A DNA stretch of 60,160 bases from Blepharisma japonicum (Eukaryota > Ciliophora > Heterotrichea > Heterotrichida > Blepharismidae), in assembly GCA_949751835.1 (NCBI GenBank), contig CATKHK010000144.1, forward strand, positions 1-60,160, written 5' to 3'. A model generated the notes under the pieces. That model was not told where the DNA came from and made no database searches. It saw only the letters and a program-made list of their open reading frames with translations. The position numbers were made by a program, and so were the translations under genes. Below, piece by piece: positions 1 to 13,049 of the stretch; positions within the stretch are counted from its first letter, which is position 1, and each line of letters begins with the position of its first letter.

Positions 1-1
1 T

Positions 2-1933
2 GCTTTATCTAATTTTTCTAACTGTAAAATGAGTGAATCAAAGCTGTGAAAAGCAATTTTTGAGCCGAAAGATAGAAGACTTGTAGAAAAACTTACTATT
101 TCTAAGTGTGGAAAATATATTGCATGAATTGATCCAATGGTGCAATTAGAGGAACGATGCTTTGTAAGCATATTTTATGTTCCTCAGTTAGTTAAAAAAT
201 GAACTTTGCCACTTTCTAATCATAAAAATGATATTAGTGACTTAAAATTCTCTTTAGACTCATCGCTTCTTTATATTTTATATGTAAAAGAAGATCTTTT
301 GATATGAAATTTCTGTGAAAACTGGCATAAAGTTATAAAGTTAGAAGACAAAATACTTTATTCAGGATCAGCATTTAGCAATACTATGCTCGCATATGCA
401 GTTCCAGATTTTATAAGATTTATATCTTTATTAACATTCCAACCTTTAACTCAAATTAAGATTGGGAGTCAAGTCAAGACTGGGAGTCAATCATACTATC
501 AAATAGAAAATATCAATGAAAAATATCTCCTTTGCCAAAAAAGAAATTCCAAAAAGTATGATAATTGCAAAATGTACAAAATTTGGACAATTGATTATGG
601 AATCAAATCTAAAAAAATTATAGCAGACGGCATCTTTTTTGGTAACGATGTTTACATTAAAATTTATAATCATGCCTTAGAAGTAGTAAAAATGGGATCA
701 AATGATCCTATTTGGAAAATAAGACATGCCAATTATCTATATAAGTACACAATACCATATATTTCATCAGATGATAAATTTTTAGCTTATTTTATTAATG
801 ATGAAATATCTATAGTTGATATTCAGAATCAAGGTTTTATAAAATACTATTATAAGGTTGATAATTTGCATCATAGATGGTGACTAAATCTATTCAAATT
901 AGGCTTTTTAAGATTTAAGCACAAAACAAGAGCCTTAAGTTCTTCTAGCTTCTCTAATACAATTAAAGAATGAAAATGTCAAAGAGATAATCTTGGCATG
1001 CTGTTCAAAGAAAACAATATAATTATTGTTTTGCCTGGCCTATTGAAAATTATAAATATTGAAACAAGGGCAGTCAAATTTATAAAAATCTCAAATAAAT
1101 GCGAATCCATGGCGTTTTCTAACGATATATTTATTTTTAATTTTGGACCTATAATTGAAATCTGAAGTTTGCAAGATAAAGAACTGATGCAAAAATGGCA
1201 TATTTCTGAGAGAGGTAAAGATATACAAATGTCTTTCGAAAAATATCAGTTTTCTTTAATATCTGAACAAAATTCATTCCTCATTTATAGCATTGAATCA
1301 GGTAAAATAATTCATAGGATAAAATACAATGGTGACTATATAGTCTGCTATAAATTTACAGGAGAATATTTAATTTTTAAAATAAATAATTGAATTGGAG
1401 TATGGGATTCAAAAAGTGATGAATGTAAATACATAAAGGTCGATTTTTATATGCGCAAAATTATATGCTCTCCTTGCGGAAGATGGGCATTATTTCATGA
1501 TTCAGACAATCAAAATGGAGCAATTATCTTTAATATTAAAACTGGATTATATAAACCAGCTGAGCATGGAAAAACAAGGTTGTTTCAATACTTTGCATGC
1601 TTTTCGCCATGTGGAAATTATTTAGCAACTGCAGGCTTTTATGATATTATAATATGAGAATCTGCCACTGGGATTAAAATTGCGAAAACTGAGGGTTTGA
1701 GACTAAAAATTGAAAAAATTTGTTATTCTCAATGTGGCAAATATATCGCCTCATATGTAGAAGGTAATGTTATTCAGATTTGGAATGTTGAAAAAGATTT
1801 TAAAAATTTTGAGAAAAGGAGCCAGACAGATTTGGAGTTCAATTTAAGCCTAAATAAGGCTATTTTATCACATACAACTGTTTTTTCAAAAAATAACTTT
1901 TCTGAAGTTTCTTATGTAGACGACGAGATTTAA
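2..1933 (+). CDS. WDP1: pentapeptide-WD40 protein, 5' end outside the window
   Basis: With TGA read as Trp the frame is open from the window edge to TAA at 1931-1933 (643 codons); in the standard code it falls apart into several short ORFs. It begins inside the pentapeptide block (codons reading ALSNFSNCKMSESKL) and runs through divergent WD40-like blades to the family's C-terminal pair, FSPCGNYLATAG near 1606 and CYSQCGKYIASYVEG near 1720, each followed by the hydrophobic-W strand typical of WD repeats. About 175 residues are missing upstream compared with WDP3. In-frame TGAs occur at 47-49, 881-883, 1391-1393 and elsewhere, mostly where paralogs also have TGA or TGG. WD40 propellers act as protein-binding platforms; the partner is unknown. 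Whether the N-terminus is intact cannot be seen here. Confidence 0.85.
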
Positions 1934-2206
1934 ATTAAAGAAATTACACATTAAAAGCAAGTTCAATTTTTATCTCAAATTATCTTATTTAATTTTAATT
2001 TCCTATATATAATTACTAAATGCATTATGATTTGCTAAAATATTTTTATGTTTTATTAAGACTTTTGGATTCTAAAAATAAAAAATTCACTGCAAGAGTA
2101 GTATCCTTATTTGCTGATTTAACTTTTTATGTGTTATTTGAAAGCTTTAACTAAAATGCATTTATTCTTATCCAATTTTATAGAGCACATGCAATATAGA
2201 ATTATA

Positions 2207-3205
2207 ATGGAAGAAAATTATAGACAAGCTTCAGGGAGATGAATCCAGTATCTCCTAGGTTTTGAATTTGAAACTCTTATAAAGAAGAATTCTATACACG
2301 AAAGAAACGCTTTACCCTCAATTATGTATAATAAAGAAAACCCAGGAAGAATAAAATTTGGTAAAGCATCAGCTTTAGAGACTTATCTGGCTGAAAAGAT
2401 TCTCAATGATATCAGAAATTTAAAAAATATTTATTCAATTAAATATTCTTATTTCAATACTTTGAACTTCTCTAAGCTATTAAGAATCACAAGATATTTG
2501 AAAGAGATTTCATATGATGACGATAAACAAAGGTTTTATCAAAAATTGTGCTTCTTTCTAGAGATTCAGAAGAAATTAACTTTGCTTCAAGCAACGCTGC
2601 TACAATTTTGAATAAAATCGGATTTTCTTTTGATTATCTAAATTTGCAAAATATTAAAATTCCTTACACTGATTTGTCAAAAAATTCTTTTATCAGAACT
2701 GATTTTTCTAATAGCGATTTAAGATTTGTAGATTTTACCTCATCATTTGTTAATCTTTCTAATTTTTCTAGCTGTATAATAAGTGAATCAAAGCTGATAA
2801 AAGCAATTTTTGAGACAAAAGACACAGAAGCTATTAAAAATATTACTACTTCAAAGTGTGGAAAATATATTGCATCACTTAATTCAATGCATTGACTAGA
2901 AAAGCAATGTTTTTTAAACATATTATATGTTCCTCAATTAGTTAAAAATGAATTTTGCCGCTTTATAATAATAATGCCGATATTAGCGACTTAAATTCTC
3001 GCCAGTTCATCGATTCTGTATAATTTATACTGTTTCTGTTTGATTTTATATTTTAAGTATTTTTTTGAGTAATGACCATTTACCTTAGGTTTTAATAAGC
3101 GAGATATATATAAAAGAAGATCTTTTGATATGAAATTTCTGTGAAAACTGACATAAAGCTATTAAGTTAGAAGACAAAAAGACTTCTTTAGGATCAGGAG
3201 GAGCT
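2207..3205 (+). pseudogene. WDP2: decayed, truncated pentapeptide-WD40 copy
   Basis: It starts with the family start MEEN at 2207 and matches WDP3/WDP5 through the helical N-terminus. Near 2540, 2 extra nucleotides relative to paralogs shift the frame just before the SNAATILN motif. The pentapeptide block continues in the new frame to about 2895, then a frame with a stop near 2993 follows. A 79-nt insertion (3030-3108) interrupts the first WD-like blade. Homology resumes (the 'GATATGAAATTTC' Trp-containing strand) and ends near 3205, so most of the propeller is missing. Too many lesions for sequencing error alone. Confidence 0.85.
3030..3108. other. 79-nt insertion in WDP2, bounded by TATA
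   Basis: Aligning WDP2 with WDP1 (232-312), the paralog's TTTATA-TGTAAAAG is split here by about 79 nt. TATA lies on both sides of the insert (3026-3029 and about 3105-3108). It has no coding potential and is more AT-rich than its surroundings. It could be an unexcised TA-bounded internal eliminated sequence of the ciliate type, or just a random insertion in a dead gene. Only the insertion itself is directly visible. Confidence 0.4.
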
Positions 3206-3624
3206 GAGTTTAACCACTTGGCTTTTAATTTTAATCAAAACATTTATATTTTTAATGGATTTTTTCCCATTTAGTGTTTAGATCATCTACATTTTTTCCA
3301 ACGATATTGCTCAGCTTAAATATATTAATTTTAAACAAGTTTATTTTTGATTATAAAAACCCTATATTCAAATGATTCCACTACATCATCAGGCTATAAG
3401 CTGCTTCGCAGTTAGCTTACCTCTTCATTATCTTCTTTTTTTATCCTTGTAGCACAAAAATCTTTTTGCTGCTAAATCTATCTGAACTCTCTATTTTTCA
3501 TTATCTTGTCAAAATTATCTAATATAGCACAATTTCAAACAGCCTTAAATTCTAAATATATTTGCTTACTAAGGTTTAAAATTTACATGCTAAATAAGTG
3601 TTAAAGCAATAAATAAATTTCATA
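3206..3624. other. Intergenic, no gene seen
   Basis: AT-rich spacer between the dead WDP2 and WDP3. I see no open frame of note with TGA as Trp and no similarity to other parts of the window. The last part presumably holds the WDP3 promoter, but no motif is clear. Confidence 0.5.
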
Positions 3625-6084
3625 ATGGAAGAAAAGCATCTTCAAGCTTCCAGAATTTTCCAAAAATGAACTCAGCATATTTCAGTTTTAAAATTAGGGA
3701 CTCTTGCTAGTCAGGAATTTTTTCACGAAAGAAACAGTTTTTCTTTAATTAATCAGTTTAAAGAAAAGCCTAGAAGAACAAAATCTGATGAATCATTGGC
3801 CCTTGATATTTATTTAGCTGAAAAGATTCTCAATGATATCAGAAACCTAGGAAATATTTCTTCAGTTAAATATTCCTATTTCAATAATGTGAGGCTTTCT
3901 AATCATTTTCAAATCACGAAACATTTTAAACGGATATCATCAGAAGATGACAAACAAAAATTTTATCAGATTATGCTTCTTTCTAGAGAATCTGAAGAAA
4001 TTTTCCTAGCATCAAGCAACGCTGCCACAATTTTGAATAAAATTGGGTTTTCCTTTGATAATAGAGACTTAAAACATATTAAAATTCCTTATGCAGACTT
4101 ATCAAAGAGCACATTGATAAAAATAGATTTTTCTTATAGTGATTTGAGATATGTAAATTTTACCTCATCACTTGTTGCTTTTTGCGATTTTTCTAACTGC
4201 GAAATGAGTGAATCAAAGCTTGAAAAATTAATTTTTAAATCAAAAGACATCGAAATTGTCGAAGAAATAACTTTTTCAAAATGTGGAAAATATGTTGCAT
4301 CGCTTAAATCAATGAAAGGATCAGACAACTGTTGCTCTGTAAGTATATTTTCTGCTACCCAGTCAATTGAAATGTATATATTACCAATTACTAAGAGTGT
4401 ACGATATATCAGCAACATAAAATTTTCATCAGATTCCTCTTTTCTTTACATTTTATATGTAAAAAAACTTTTTATATGAAATTTTCTTGAAAACTCACAT
4501 AGAGTAGTAAAATTGCAAGACAAAATATCATATTTAAAGCCAGCTTTTAATGATACTATGCTAGCATATTCAATTCCTGACTTTATAAGAATTATATCAC
4601 TATTTACATTTAAAACTTTAACACAAATCGAAGCTGATGAAATATCAGTAAAGCAAATTAGTGGAAAATATCTCCTTGGCAAATGCGATGCAATATCGAG
4701 TATACATGAAAATAAATACGAAATATGGAATATTGAATCTGGAAAAGAATATAAAAATATTATAGCAGATTATATTACAATTTGTAATGATATTTGTATA
4801 AAAAAATTCAACGATGTATTAGAGATAAAAAATTTGTCACTAAATGAAGTTATCTGAAAAATAAGAGATGAGATATTATATAAACATATTTACATTTCAT
4901 CAGATAATAAATTTTTGGCTTCTTTCAAAAATAATGAAATATTTATTGTTGATGTCCAAAAACAGGTTTTATCTAATTATTTTTATTTTCGTGAATCTTG
5001 ATATTATGATGAAAAACAAAATCTATTCAAATTAGGCTTTTTTAGATTAAAAAACAAGGCAAAAATCTTAAAATCTTTTAATTTCTCTGAATCTCTTGAA
5101 TTTAAAAGAAATCAATTTCAGAATTTTTTAATACTTTTTTCAAAAAACACAATATTTATTTACTGACTAGGTCTTATGAAAATAATAAATATTGAAACAT
5201 GAGCAATCGAAACTCTAAAATTTCCAAATCATTTATATAGTGATTCTGTGGCTGTTTCTTACGATTTATGTATTTGCATTCTTCAAAAGTATATCGAAAT
5301 ATGAAATTATAGGACACAAAAACTGATTAGTAGAATACAAATCAATGAACAATATAGTAATATACAAATTTCCCCAGAACAAAATCTATTTTCTGTGATA
5401 TCAAAAAAGGAAAAATCATTTTTTATTTATAGCATTGCCCTAGATCGAATAATTCATAAAATAAAATGCGATTATTACCGTATGGACACTTATAAATTTA
5501 CAGGAAAACATTTAATTTTTGCTTTAGATAAATACCTTGGAATATGAGATAAAAAAACCGACAAAATTGATTTTGTAAATCCTGGTTTTATTATTTTAAA
5601 TATTGAGGGCTCTCCTTGTGGAAGATGAGCAGCATTTCATAATTTTGTCTCAAAAAATGAAGTTATCATTTGAAATATTGATACTAAAGCAGATATAAAA
5701 ATCGCCCATGGAGAAAATGAGCTTAATAAAAACTTTGCGTGTTTTTCGCCTTGTGGGAATTATTTAGCAACTGCAAGCACTTATGATATTATAATATGAG
5801 AATCTGCAACTGGAATTAAAATTGCAAAAACTGGAGGGTTGTCAGAAATTATGAAATTTTGTTATTCACAATGTGGAAAATATATTGTTTCATATGCGAA
5901 AGGGGATTTAATATTGATTTGGAATGCTGAAGAAGGCTTAAAAAAGTTTGAAAGAAGTAATGGGGTAGATTTAGAAATTAGTTTAAATATAGATTGGGCT
6001 ATGAGATCTAATGCAACGGTTATTTCAGGAAATAACTTTTCTGGAGTTTATTATTTAGACGAAAATACAAGCTTTAAATATTAA
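3625..6084 (+). CDS. WDP3: intact pentapeptide-WD40 protein (819 aa)
   Basis: ATG at 3625 opens MEEKHLQAS, the start shared by WDP2, WDP4 and WDP5; the frame is open to TAA at 6082-6084. I read it codon by codon: 11 in-frame TGAs against about 3 TGGs, no TAA or TAG. Order: helical N-terminus (about 1-125, ending in LASSNAATILNKIGFSFD), pentapeptide repeats about 148-205 (units such as ADLSK, IDFSY, SDLRY, VNFTS, CDFSN), then WD40-like blades to the end, the clearest being FSPCGNYLATA from about 706 and CYSQCGKY from about 747. No signal peptide or membrane segment, so probably cytosolic or nuclear. The linker plus pentapeptides resembles the block between ATPase and WD40 repeats in NACHT/STAND-type proteins, but no P-loop is present. 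Biochemical role unknown; protein-protein interaction is the family expectation. No intron is needed. Confidence 0.92.
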
Positions 6085-6370
6085 ATATAAACAAAAATTA
6101 AAATAATTAAATATGTTATAGCATTTCAGATTAAAACTAAGCTATAATCTACTTTAAAAAGCTCAAATTTTTTATCGTTTTCTTTTTTTGTCTTATCTAT
6201 GCTTTGAATAAGATTTTATTTTAAGCACTTTGCCAATAATTATTTTTGAAGATTTCTATAATTAACTATTCTAGTAAAATTGGCATTTGCTTTTCTTATC
6301 TTATTTAGTTTCTTCATTTATCTCACTTAATATATCTTTGCTGATTCATCGCTTTAAAAGCTAGAGTTAG

Positions 6371-8488
6371 AGTGCAATTTCAATTACGCTATTAACTAAA
6401 CTTACTACAGGAGCTTCAATCTCTTCAATAATAACAACTGACTTCACTTCTGAAGCTAATATTGATAAATTGAACTCAGCATATTCTTGGGTATTTAGCA
6501 CTACAGCTTCAACGTCTTATGCAGGAATGACTGATTTTCAATTCTTTGCAATGGATTCAGCAACAATTCCACTTAGTCTTGCCTGAACCTCAGGCTTTCA
6601 GATAGGAGGATACTTTTATACAGCTCAAAATTTAATGTGGTATATGACGCCATGAACGAGCTGAGCTGTAGGAACAACCTTGAAAGTTAGCTTGTCATTT
6701 GATCAAAGCTCCGTGCAATTGAACAAACCCTATATTAATAGCAACGCTCAGTATGCTGAGGCTATATTTGCATCAACAGATTACTCAAGCAGTGCTTTTG
6801 CACTTTCAACTACAGCTATAAATTCTGCTACACTTTCAGGTGGAACTCCTGGGTCAGTTACAATTGTTTTTGCCGCAGGTGGATTCCCAACAATATCAAG
6901 TAAACCATACTTTGCTTTTGCATATGGAGACAAAACAGCTAATGATTACTCAACTGCACTTCCATTCGCTCATTCAAACTTAGGAACTTTTTATGAATGC
7001 TGGGCCAAAGTAACACCCCCAGGATCCTCATCAGCTACTGAATTTTCAAATTATGTGTACTCAGTCTATACAAGCCAAACAGATAGTCAGTTAACATTTG
7101 CTCCACTATGCACTGATTTATATACAGGAGTCCCAATTTCTGTTACTTTCCATGCCTTGAATATGGAATTTGATTTTGCAGACAAAACCAATCATTTCTA
7201 TCTTGACGTTACTTTTAGTCATGGTAGAAATAACTTGGGTTTTGGCTTAACTGATGGCAGCACGCTTCCAGCAGCACTTATAACTACATCCAGTACAGCT
7301 AATCTGAATGTTATTATCACATCAAACGTAGTAACAATTGGTGGACTTGGATCTGTCAGTAAAGATGGCACATCAGTTTTACTATTGCCAAATGGGGGCA
7401 TAACAAAATCAGATGGGTTTATAGCTTTCTATTATGTACCAGATGGAGCAGATTATTCGAATAAATTCGTTCTTTATAATAGTGGGTCAATTCCAGATAT
7501 TCTTACTTCCACTTCTGGCAGCACAGCTTTCTCTACAACTAAAATTTATACCCCTTTAAGCGGAATCTATACAATTGGATCTTCTGTAGGCACTACATGG
7601 GGCTTAACATTAGGAGTATCTGCATCACTTGCTGATTGGATTGGAGTCGGTATACCTGCAGGATTTTCTCTACCATCTTCTGGTGCTTCATTAACCTTAG
7701 GCGGCGCATCAACTATAGCTTATCAAGTTTCTTCACAGAGTAGCACGTTTTTAGGAGGATTCATTGTTGGAAAACTTGCATCAGCTGTCACAGTTTCTTG
7801 AATTTCAGTAGATTTGGCATTAAGCACTTGACTCCTTCATTATCTATTAGATCTGCTTCTAATTGAGTATTAGATAATTTCCTCCTCATTTTCGCTGCAA
7901 CTGCATCAGCAAGATTAAGATGTCAAGCCATCAATCAGCAAACATTAATACTTAATGCTGGTAAAATTTCAGGTGATACATGCAGTTTAAACAATCAATT
8001 TACTCAAGGGCCTGATTCTGTTGATTCTACTTTAACACTTTCATTTGTAACTGTAAATCCTATTCCAGCAGGCGGCTATATTTCTATTACTCTTGCATCG
8101 AGCGTATGGACAATCTTCAACTCATCTCCATTAATAACAACATGTGATGGAAACAATTTTAGTGATCAATCAGATAAAATAACAAGAGGGTGCTATATAT
8201 CACCATCAACCGTACAATTATATAGATTCGCAGCAATTTCAGCGGCAAGTACAGTTACTCTAACTATCTCCCATATCATACTGCATCAACTTCCGCATTG
8301 ACAAATAAATGCTTCACAGATGTTAGGACTTATGATGCAAATGGCTATCTTATAGACACTGTAAGCGGTCTAACAAATTATATTTCTGTAACTGCCTCAA
8401 GCACTGTTGGCACCACAAATTCTAATGATTTCACTGCAAGACCAAAGCCAATATAGTTGGTGCTATACCTGATGTGTTTCTGTCTTTC
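6371..8488 (+). pseudogene. BSP1: decayed surface-protein copy, both ends missing
   Basis: Homology to BSP5/6/7 starts abruptly inside the protein at the segment reading AISITLLTK and stays in one frame, with TGA as Trp, to a TAG at 7871-7873. It includes the family hallmarks ATFYECWAK (LGTFYECWAK here, about 6980) and IGVGIPAGF. Beyond the stop the homology continues in shifted frames (FTQGPDSVDSTLTLSF near 8000, TVNPIPAGG near 8055) and ends around 8488. Signal peptide, N-terminal domain and the whole C-terminal half with the GPI tail are absent. It carries several TGAs, unlike the intact BSP genes, as expected of relaxed codon usage. Confidence 0.88.
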
Positions 8489-8656
8489 TCTAAATAAATT
8501 TTGAAAACTCCCAATTAAAGAAAAGCGCCAAATCCTTTATATGATATTTTTAATGAGGAGACACATAAAATGCTAATAAAAATTTTATTTAAAAAAGTTT
8601 GCATTTTTTAGCATTAAACTTTTATTCAAAAATCATTAAAAAATTTATAGTGGCTA

Positions 8657-10098
8657 ATGCATAAAATAAGCTGTCTATACTTTGCATTTACCTATGGAGA
8701 TTCACTATTTGGTAATCTCTTAGCAACTGCCCTGCCATTTGTTAGATCAAATATTGCAACCTTTTATGAATGCTGGGCCAAAGCTATACTATTAAGGAGT
8801 TCCAGAGCTACTGAATTTTCCAATTACATTTTTTCTGTTTTTTCCTCACAATCAGATAGCAGCTTGACAGCTACTCCAATGTGTACAGATATATATGCTG
8901 GGATTCCTATTATTGTAAATTACCATGCTCTAAACTTAGGCTTCGACTTCGGAGACTCCACAAATAAATATTACCTTGACATTGAATTTATAGCTGGAGT
9001 TGCTAGTAATTTGGGTTCTGGCTTATCAGATGGTAGTGTTTTTCCATTAACTTCTAAATCTTCATCAATCACCCAAACAGCTATGATCAACTCGAATACT
9101 GTGGCAATCTCTGGACTCGGATCTTTCATCAGGGATGATGCTGTTACTTTATTGCTGCCAAATGTGGCTGTCTCTGGGACGTCTTTAGATGCAACTTTAA
9201 CATTTAGTATTCTCAATATAGAGAAAATCCAAATATAAAGATGGTCTTATACACTGGGTCATCTACTACACCCTTTAGCATGAGTACTTCTGTAAGCTAC
9301 CTCAGTACATATAATTCAGTCACTTCAACTTATAGTGTCGAAAAGCGTTCAGTTGGTGTTTTTGGAGGCGTTTGTATTTCAGCGAATGCACAATTATCAG
9401 CTGGCGATTCGATAGGAGTTGGCTTGCCTCCGGAGAATACAGTGTCGTTGTCTAGCTATTCGTTAACCTTAGGAGGTTCATCGTCGTCAGACTTATACTG
9501 TTTCTTCATCTAGCTTCTCATTCACTGGAGAATTTATAGCTGGAATCATTGAAAGCGATATTACTCTTTTTTATTCTCCATGCCCATCATTTAGAATTAA
9601 CGGCTTAATTACACCAGTTTCTACAGGAGAAACCTGAAATGGGATAGACTTAAGCTTTGTAATTTTTTCTGCGTCAAAATCTAAGACTCCTACATCATGC
9701 ATAACAATAGGAGGAAATGTGAATGTATTACTGCCAGTCCTATTCCTGGAAATGGTAAATTAACTATTGTACTTAATTATAGCTCATGAATTATAAGTGC
9801 ATCATCCGTAGCTATTACTTGCGAAGGAATTGGCTTCACAGACTATTCTAGCACTATCCATAAAAGTTGCGTGGTTTCAGGATCAGGATTATTTTTAACA
9901 GGATTTGCTACATATGCATTAGGAATTGTAAATTTAAAAGTTTATCATATAGTTCCTGCTTCAAAGACTGCAACTTCAATAAATTGTTTTTCAGATGTGA
10001 GCACATATGATGAAAATGGATATCTTATAGACTTTCTTTATTCAGCAACAAATTCGGTCACTTTGACCCCATCAACAGACATTGGGACTACAATTTAA
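8657..10098 (+). pseudogene. BSP2: second decayed surface-protein copy
   Basis: Homology starts at the family segment FAFTYGD with ATFYECWAK following (about 8755) and runs in one frame to a TAA near 9236. The next block (MVLYTGSS, from 9241) is in a different frame, so there is a frameshift around 9200-9230. Further blocks lie at 9241-9513 and about 9525-10098 (CEGIGFTDYSS and STYDENGYLIDF, equivalents of CQGVGFTDQS and NTYDANGYVID in BSP5). Like BSP1 it lacks both the N-terminus and the C-terminal half, and stops at nearly the same place in the protein. The pair may derive from one already truncated ancestor. Confidence 0.87.
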
Positions 10099-10654
10099 TT
10101 GCAAAAGGTTTTTCATAATGCTGCTGAGACTTTTTCTTTGATTATTAGACTATTTAGGAGCACTGCAACATCACTGACTTTTAACTCGGCAACATAATAT
10201 TTTTAATAATTTTAAATATTTTTTATGATGCATTTACTGCATTTGCATTATAAGCAAAAGCACCTTAATATTCTTTTAAATAATAATTCTTTAGCTAGCA
10301 AAATTGCCTGATATCATGAAAAATTTCCTTTTATAAATCTTGTTTAGTTTCCTATTTTGCTTGCTTTAAGTTATTCTTTTAGCTGCAAAAGTTATAGTTG
10401 ATTTTTCTTAATATGCTATATTAATTTAAATTGCTTCTAATGTATTCATTTTTGTCGAATATCATAAATAGCGCCAAAATCCTTATATCAATTCTTTTTT
10501 GCTTATAAATAGTTTTTCTCAGTCTTATCTGCATTAAGAGTTGAAAACCATAAGACTTCCTCAATTTAGTGCCATAAACCCACTCTTATATAAGGAAAAA
10601 ATTAAGTCAAATAAGTCGATTTAATAAAGATAAATATAATAAAAAATGATTTCA
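10099..10654. other. Intergenic between BSP2 and WDP4
   Basis: Up to about 10190 there may be very weak continuation of BSP2. The rest is AT-rich with no reading frame. The last 50 nt contain an AATAAAGATAAATATAATAAAA-like stretch also found directly before WDP5 (about 13018-13040), a shared upstream element or simply recent duplication. Confidence 0.5.
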
Positions 10655-12298
10655 ATGGAAGAAAAACATAATGAACCTTACAAATCACCACAAAAGTCAT
10701 TTCAGAGTCTTTCATGCTTTCAAAAGCAAACATTTTCTTATCAAAGAAATACACTATCTTTAATTAGGGACTTTAAAGATAAGCCAAAAAGAATAAAATG
10801 AGATAAATCATCGAACCTCGAGATTTATTTAGCAGAAAAGATTCTTAGTGATATCAGAAATTTAGAAAATATTTCCTCAGTTAAATCTTCATATTTCAAT
10901 AATTTGAACCTTTCTAATCAATTTCAAATCTCAAGACATTTTAAACAGATCATGTCAGAAGACGATAAACAAAGCTTTTACAAAATTATGCTTCTTTCGA
11001 GAGAATTAGAAGAAATTTATTTAGCATCAAGCAATGCAGCAACAATTTTGAATAAAGTCGGATTTTCCTTTGACAATCAAAATTTGCAAAATATTAAGAT
11101 TCCTTATGCAGACTTATCAAAAAATTCTTTTATTAGAACCGATTTTTCTAATAGTGATTTGAAATATGTAGATTTTACTTCGTCATTGGTCGCTTTTTCT
11201 AATTTCTCTAATTGTAAAATGAGTGAATCAAAATTAGAAAAAACAATTTTTGAGCCAAAGGATTGAGAAAAGGTTGAAAAAGTTACTATTTCTAAATGTG
11301 AAAAATATGCTGCATCACTTAACTCAATGAAAAATAAGACTGATAGCTGCTGCATCCTTATTTTTTCTGTTGAACAATCAATTGAAATAAATTCATTGCA
11401 GCTCTCTAATTACAGAATGGTCCATGATTTAAAATTTTCATCAGATTCTTCTATCCTTTATATTTTATATGGAAAAGATGATCTTGCAGTATGAAATTTT
11501 ATTGAAAACAGATATAAAGTTATAAAATTAGAAAATAAAATATCTTCTTTTCTGTTAACATTTACCGAAACTATGCTAGCATATTCAGTTCCAGGTTTTA
11601 TTAAAGCGATATCATTAATTACATTTGAGTCTATATTTCAACTAAATACTGGGAAAGAATTAAACTACCAGGTAAAAAGCATTAGCGATAAATATTTAGT
11701 TAGCCAAAAGCGAGATTCCAGCACACACAAAATTTGGTATATTGAATTTGAGATGAAATGTGAAAAAATTAGAGCAGACTTCATTGATTTATGTGGTGAT
11801 ACTTATATAAAAATTTATAATGGTGTCCTTGAAATAATAAAAATAAAATCAAATGAGTCTATCTGAAAAATAAGAGACGCCGGTTATAAATATACTAAAT
11901 TACACATAGCGGTCTCCCATGGAGAAGAAGATGTTAATAAAAATTTTGGTCGTTTTTCGCCATGTGGAAATTATTTAGCAACTGCAAGTACTTACAATAT
12001 TATAATTTGAGAGTCAGCAACTGGCATTAAAATTGCTAAAGCTGGGGGTTTATTGCTAGAAATTCAAAAATTTTGTTATTCTCAATGTGGAAAATATATC
12101 GCTTCATATATAGAAGGAAATCTAATATTAATTTGGAATGCTGAAGCAGGCCTAAAACAATTTAAAGCAGGAAATAGGATAGATTTAGATATTAATTTAA
12201 GTCTAGATAGGGCTATTATTTCAGATGCAACTATTTTTTCAGGAAATAACTTTTCTGGAGTTTCTTATATAAACGAAGATAAGGATTTTAAGTATTAG
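10655..12298 (+). CDS. WDP4: internally deleted but open pentapeptide-WD40 protein (547 aa)
   Basis: ATG at 10655 (MEEKHNEPYK) is the family start; an in-frame ATG three codons earlier (10646) is also possible, as in WDP5. The frame is open to TAG at 12296-12298 with five TGAs as Trp. The N-terminus and pentapeptide block (ADLSK, TDFSN, SDLKY, VDFTS) are complete and very close to WDP5. After IWKIRDAGYKY (about residue 405-415) the protein jumps to AVSHGEEDVNKNFG and then the C-terminal blades FSPCGNYLATAS and CYSQCGKYIASY. Compared with WDP3, about 270 residues of middle propeller are absent and the frame is kept. It may be a shorter functional isoform or a young pseudogene whose deletion happened to be in frame. 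Confidence 0.85.
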
Positions 12299-13049
12299 AT
12301 TAAATAGATGAATGCTTATAATGATTTACATTGATAAATATTCTATTTATTTTAATTCCTACTAGCTTCATAAAATTTTTGGGTGTGGAAATATTTTGTT
12401 TTGCTAAAAAAGTATTAAAGCGAATATAAGCTTATTTCTCTAAGCATTATTTATTTAAATTTAGAATTTATGTCAAATGCTTCCATTTTTTATAAATTTT
12501 TACCTATGATTCTAATAAATTTTCAGCTTGACTGGATGATAAATTTATCTATATCTAAAAACTGAATCTTTGCAATCTGCCTTTTTAAATTATCTAATTT
12601 TTACTATTCTTTTTATCTTTCACATTCTTGCCTCAAAATTACTAATAATTATTTCCCTTTCCTCCTATCTACCTCTAGGATATAATATATAATTATAAAA
12701 TAAGCATACTTACTGAATTCTTAAATACATGGCTATCGATAAAAAAGAGCTATATAATCTGTTAATTATTGCAATTTGCAGGTTTAATTAAAATATCTCC
12801 ATTTTGTATAAAAAATATAATCTTGTTATCCGTAATTCTCTATTTTCAGCCTTATTTATAATTTTTTCTTTTAACTCTAAAGTAATCAATAATTTTCCTT
12901 TAATCTTATCTACATCAAGAGTTTGGAAAATAATATTAATTTCTTCAGTTTATTATTAAAAACTTCCTTCATATATTTTTAAATCCTAATTTAATTATTG
13001 CTAATTTTAAATCCATTTCAATAAAAATAAATATAATAAAATGATTTTA
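12299..13049. other. Intergenic between WDP4 and WDP5
   Basis: About 750 nt of AT-rich sequence without a credible reading frame on either strand. The final part resembles the sequence upstream of WDP4 (CTTATCTACATCAAGAG near 12906 against a similar string near 10527, and the A/T-rich run before the ATG). The upstream regions were therefore duplicated with the genes. Confidence 0.5.

Noticed and set aside
2534-2560. GTGCTTCTTTCTAG in WDP2 as a 14-nt intron restoring the frame
   Set aside because: Its removal would mend the frame, but intact paralogs have the same letters as coding sequence, 14 nt is below the known 15-16 nt class, and later stops remain.
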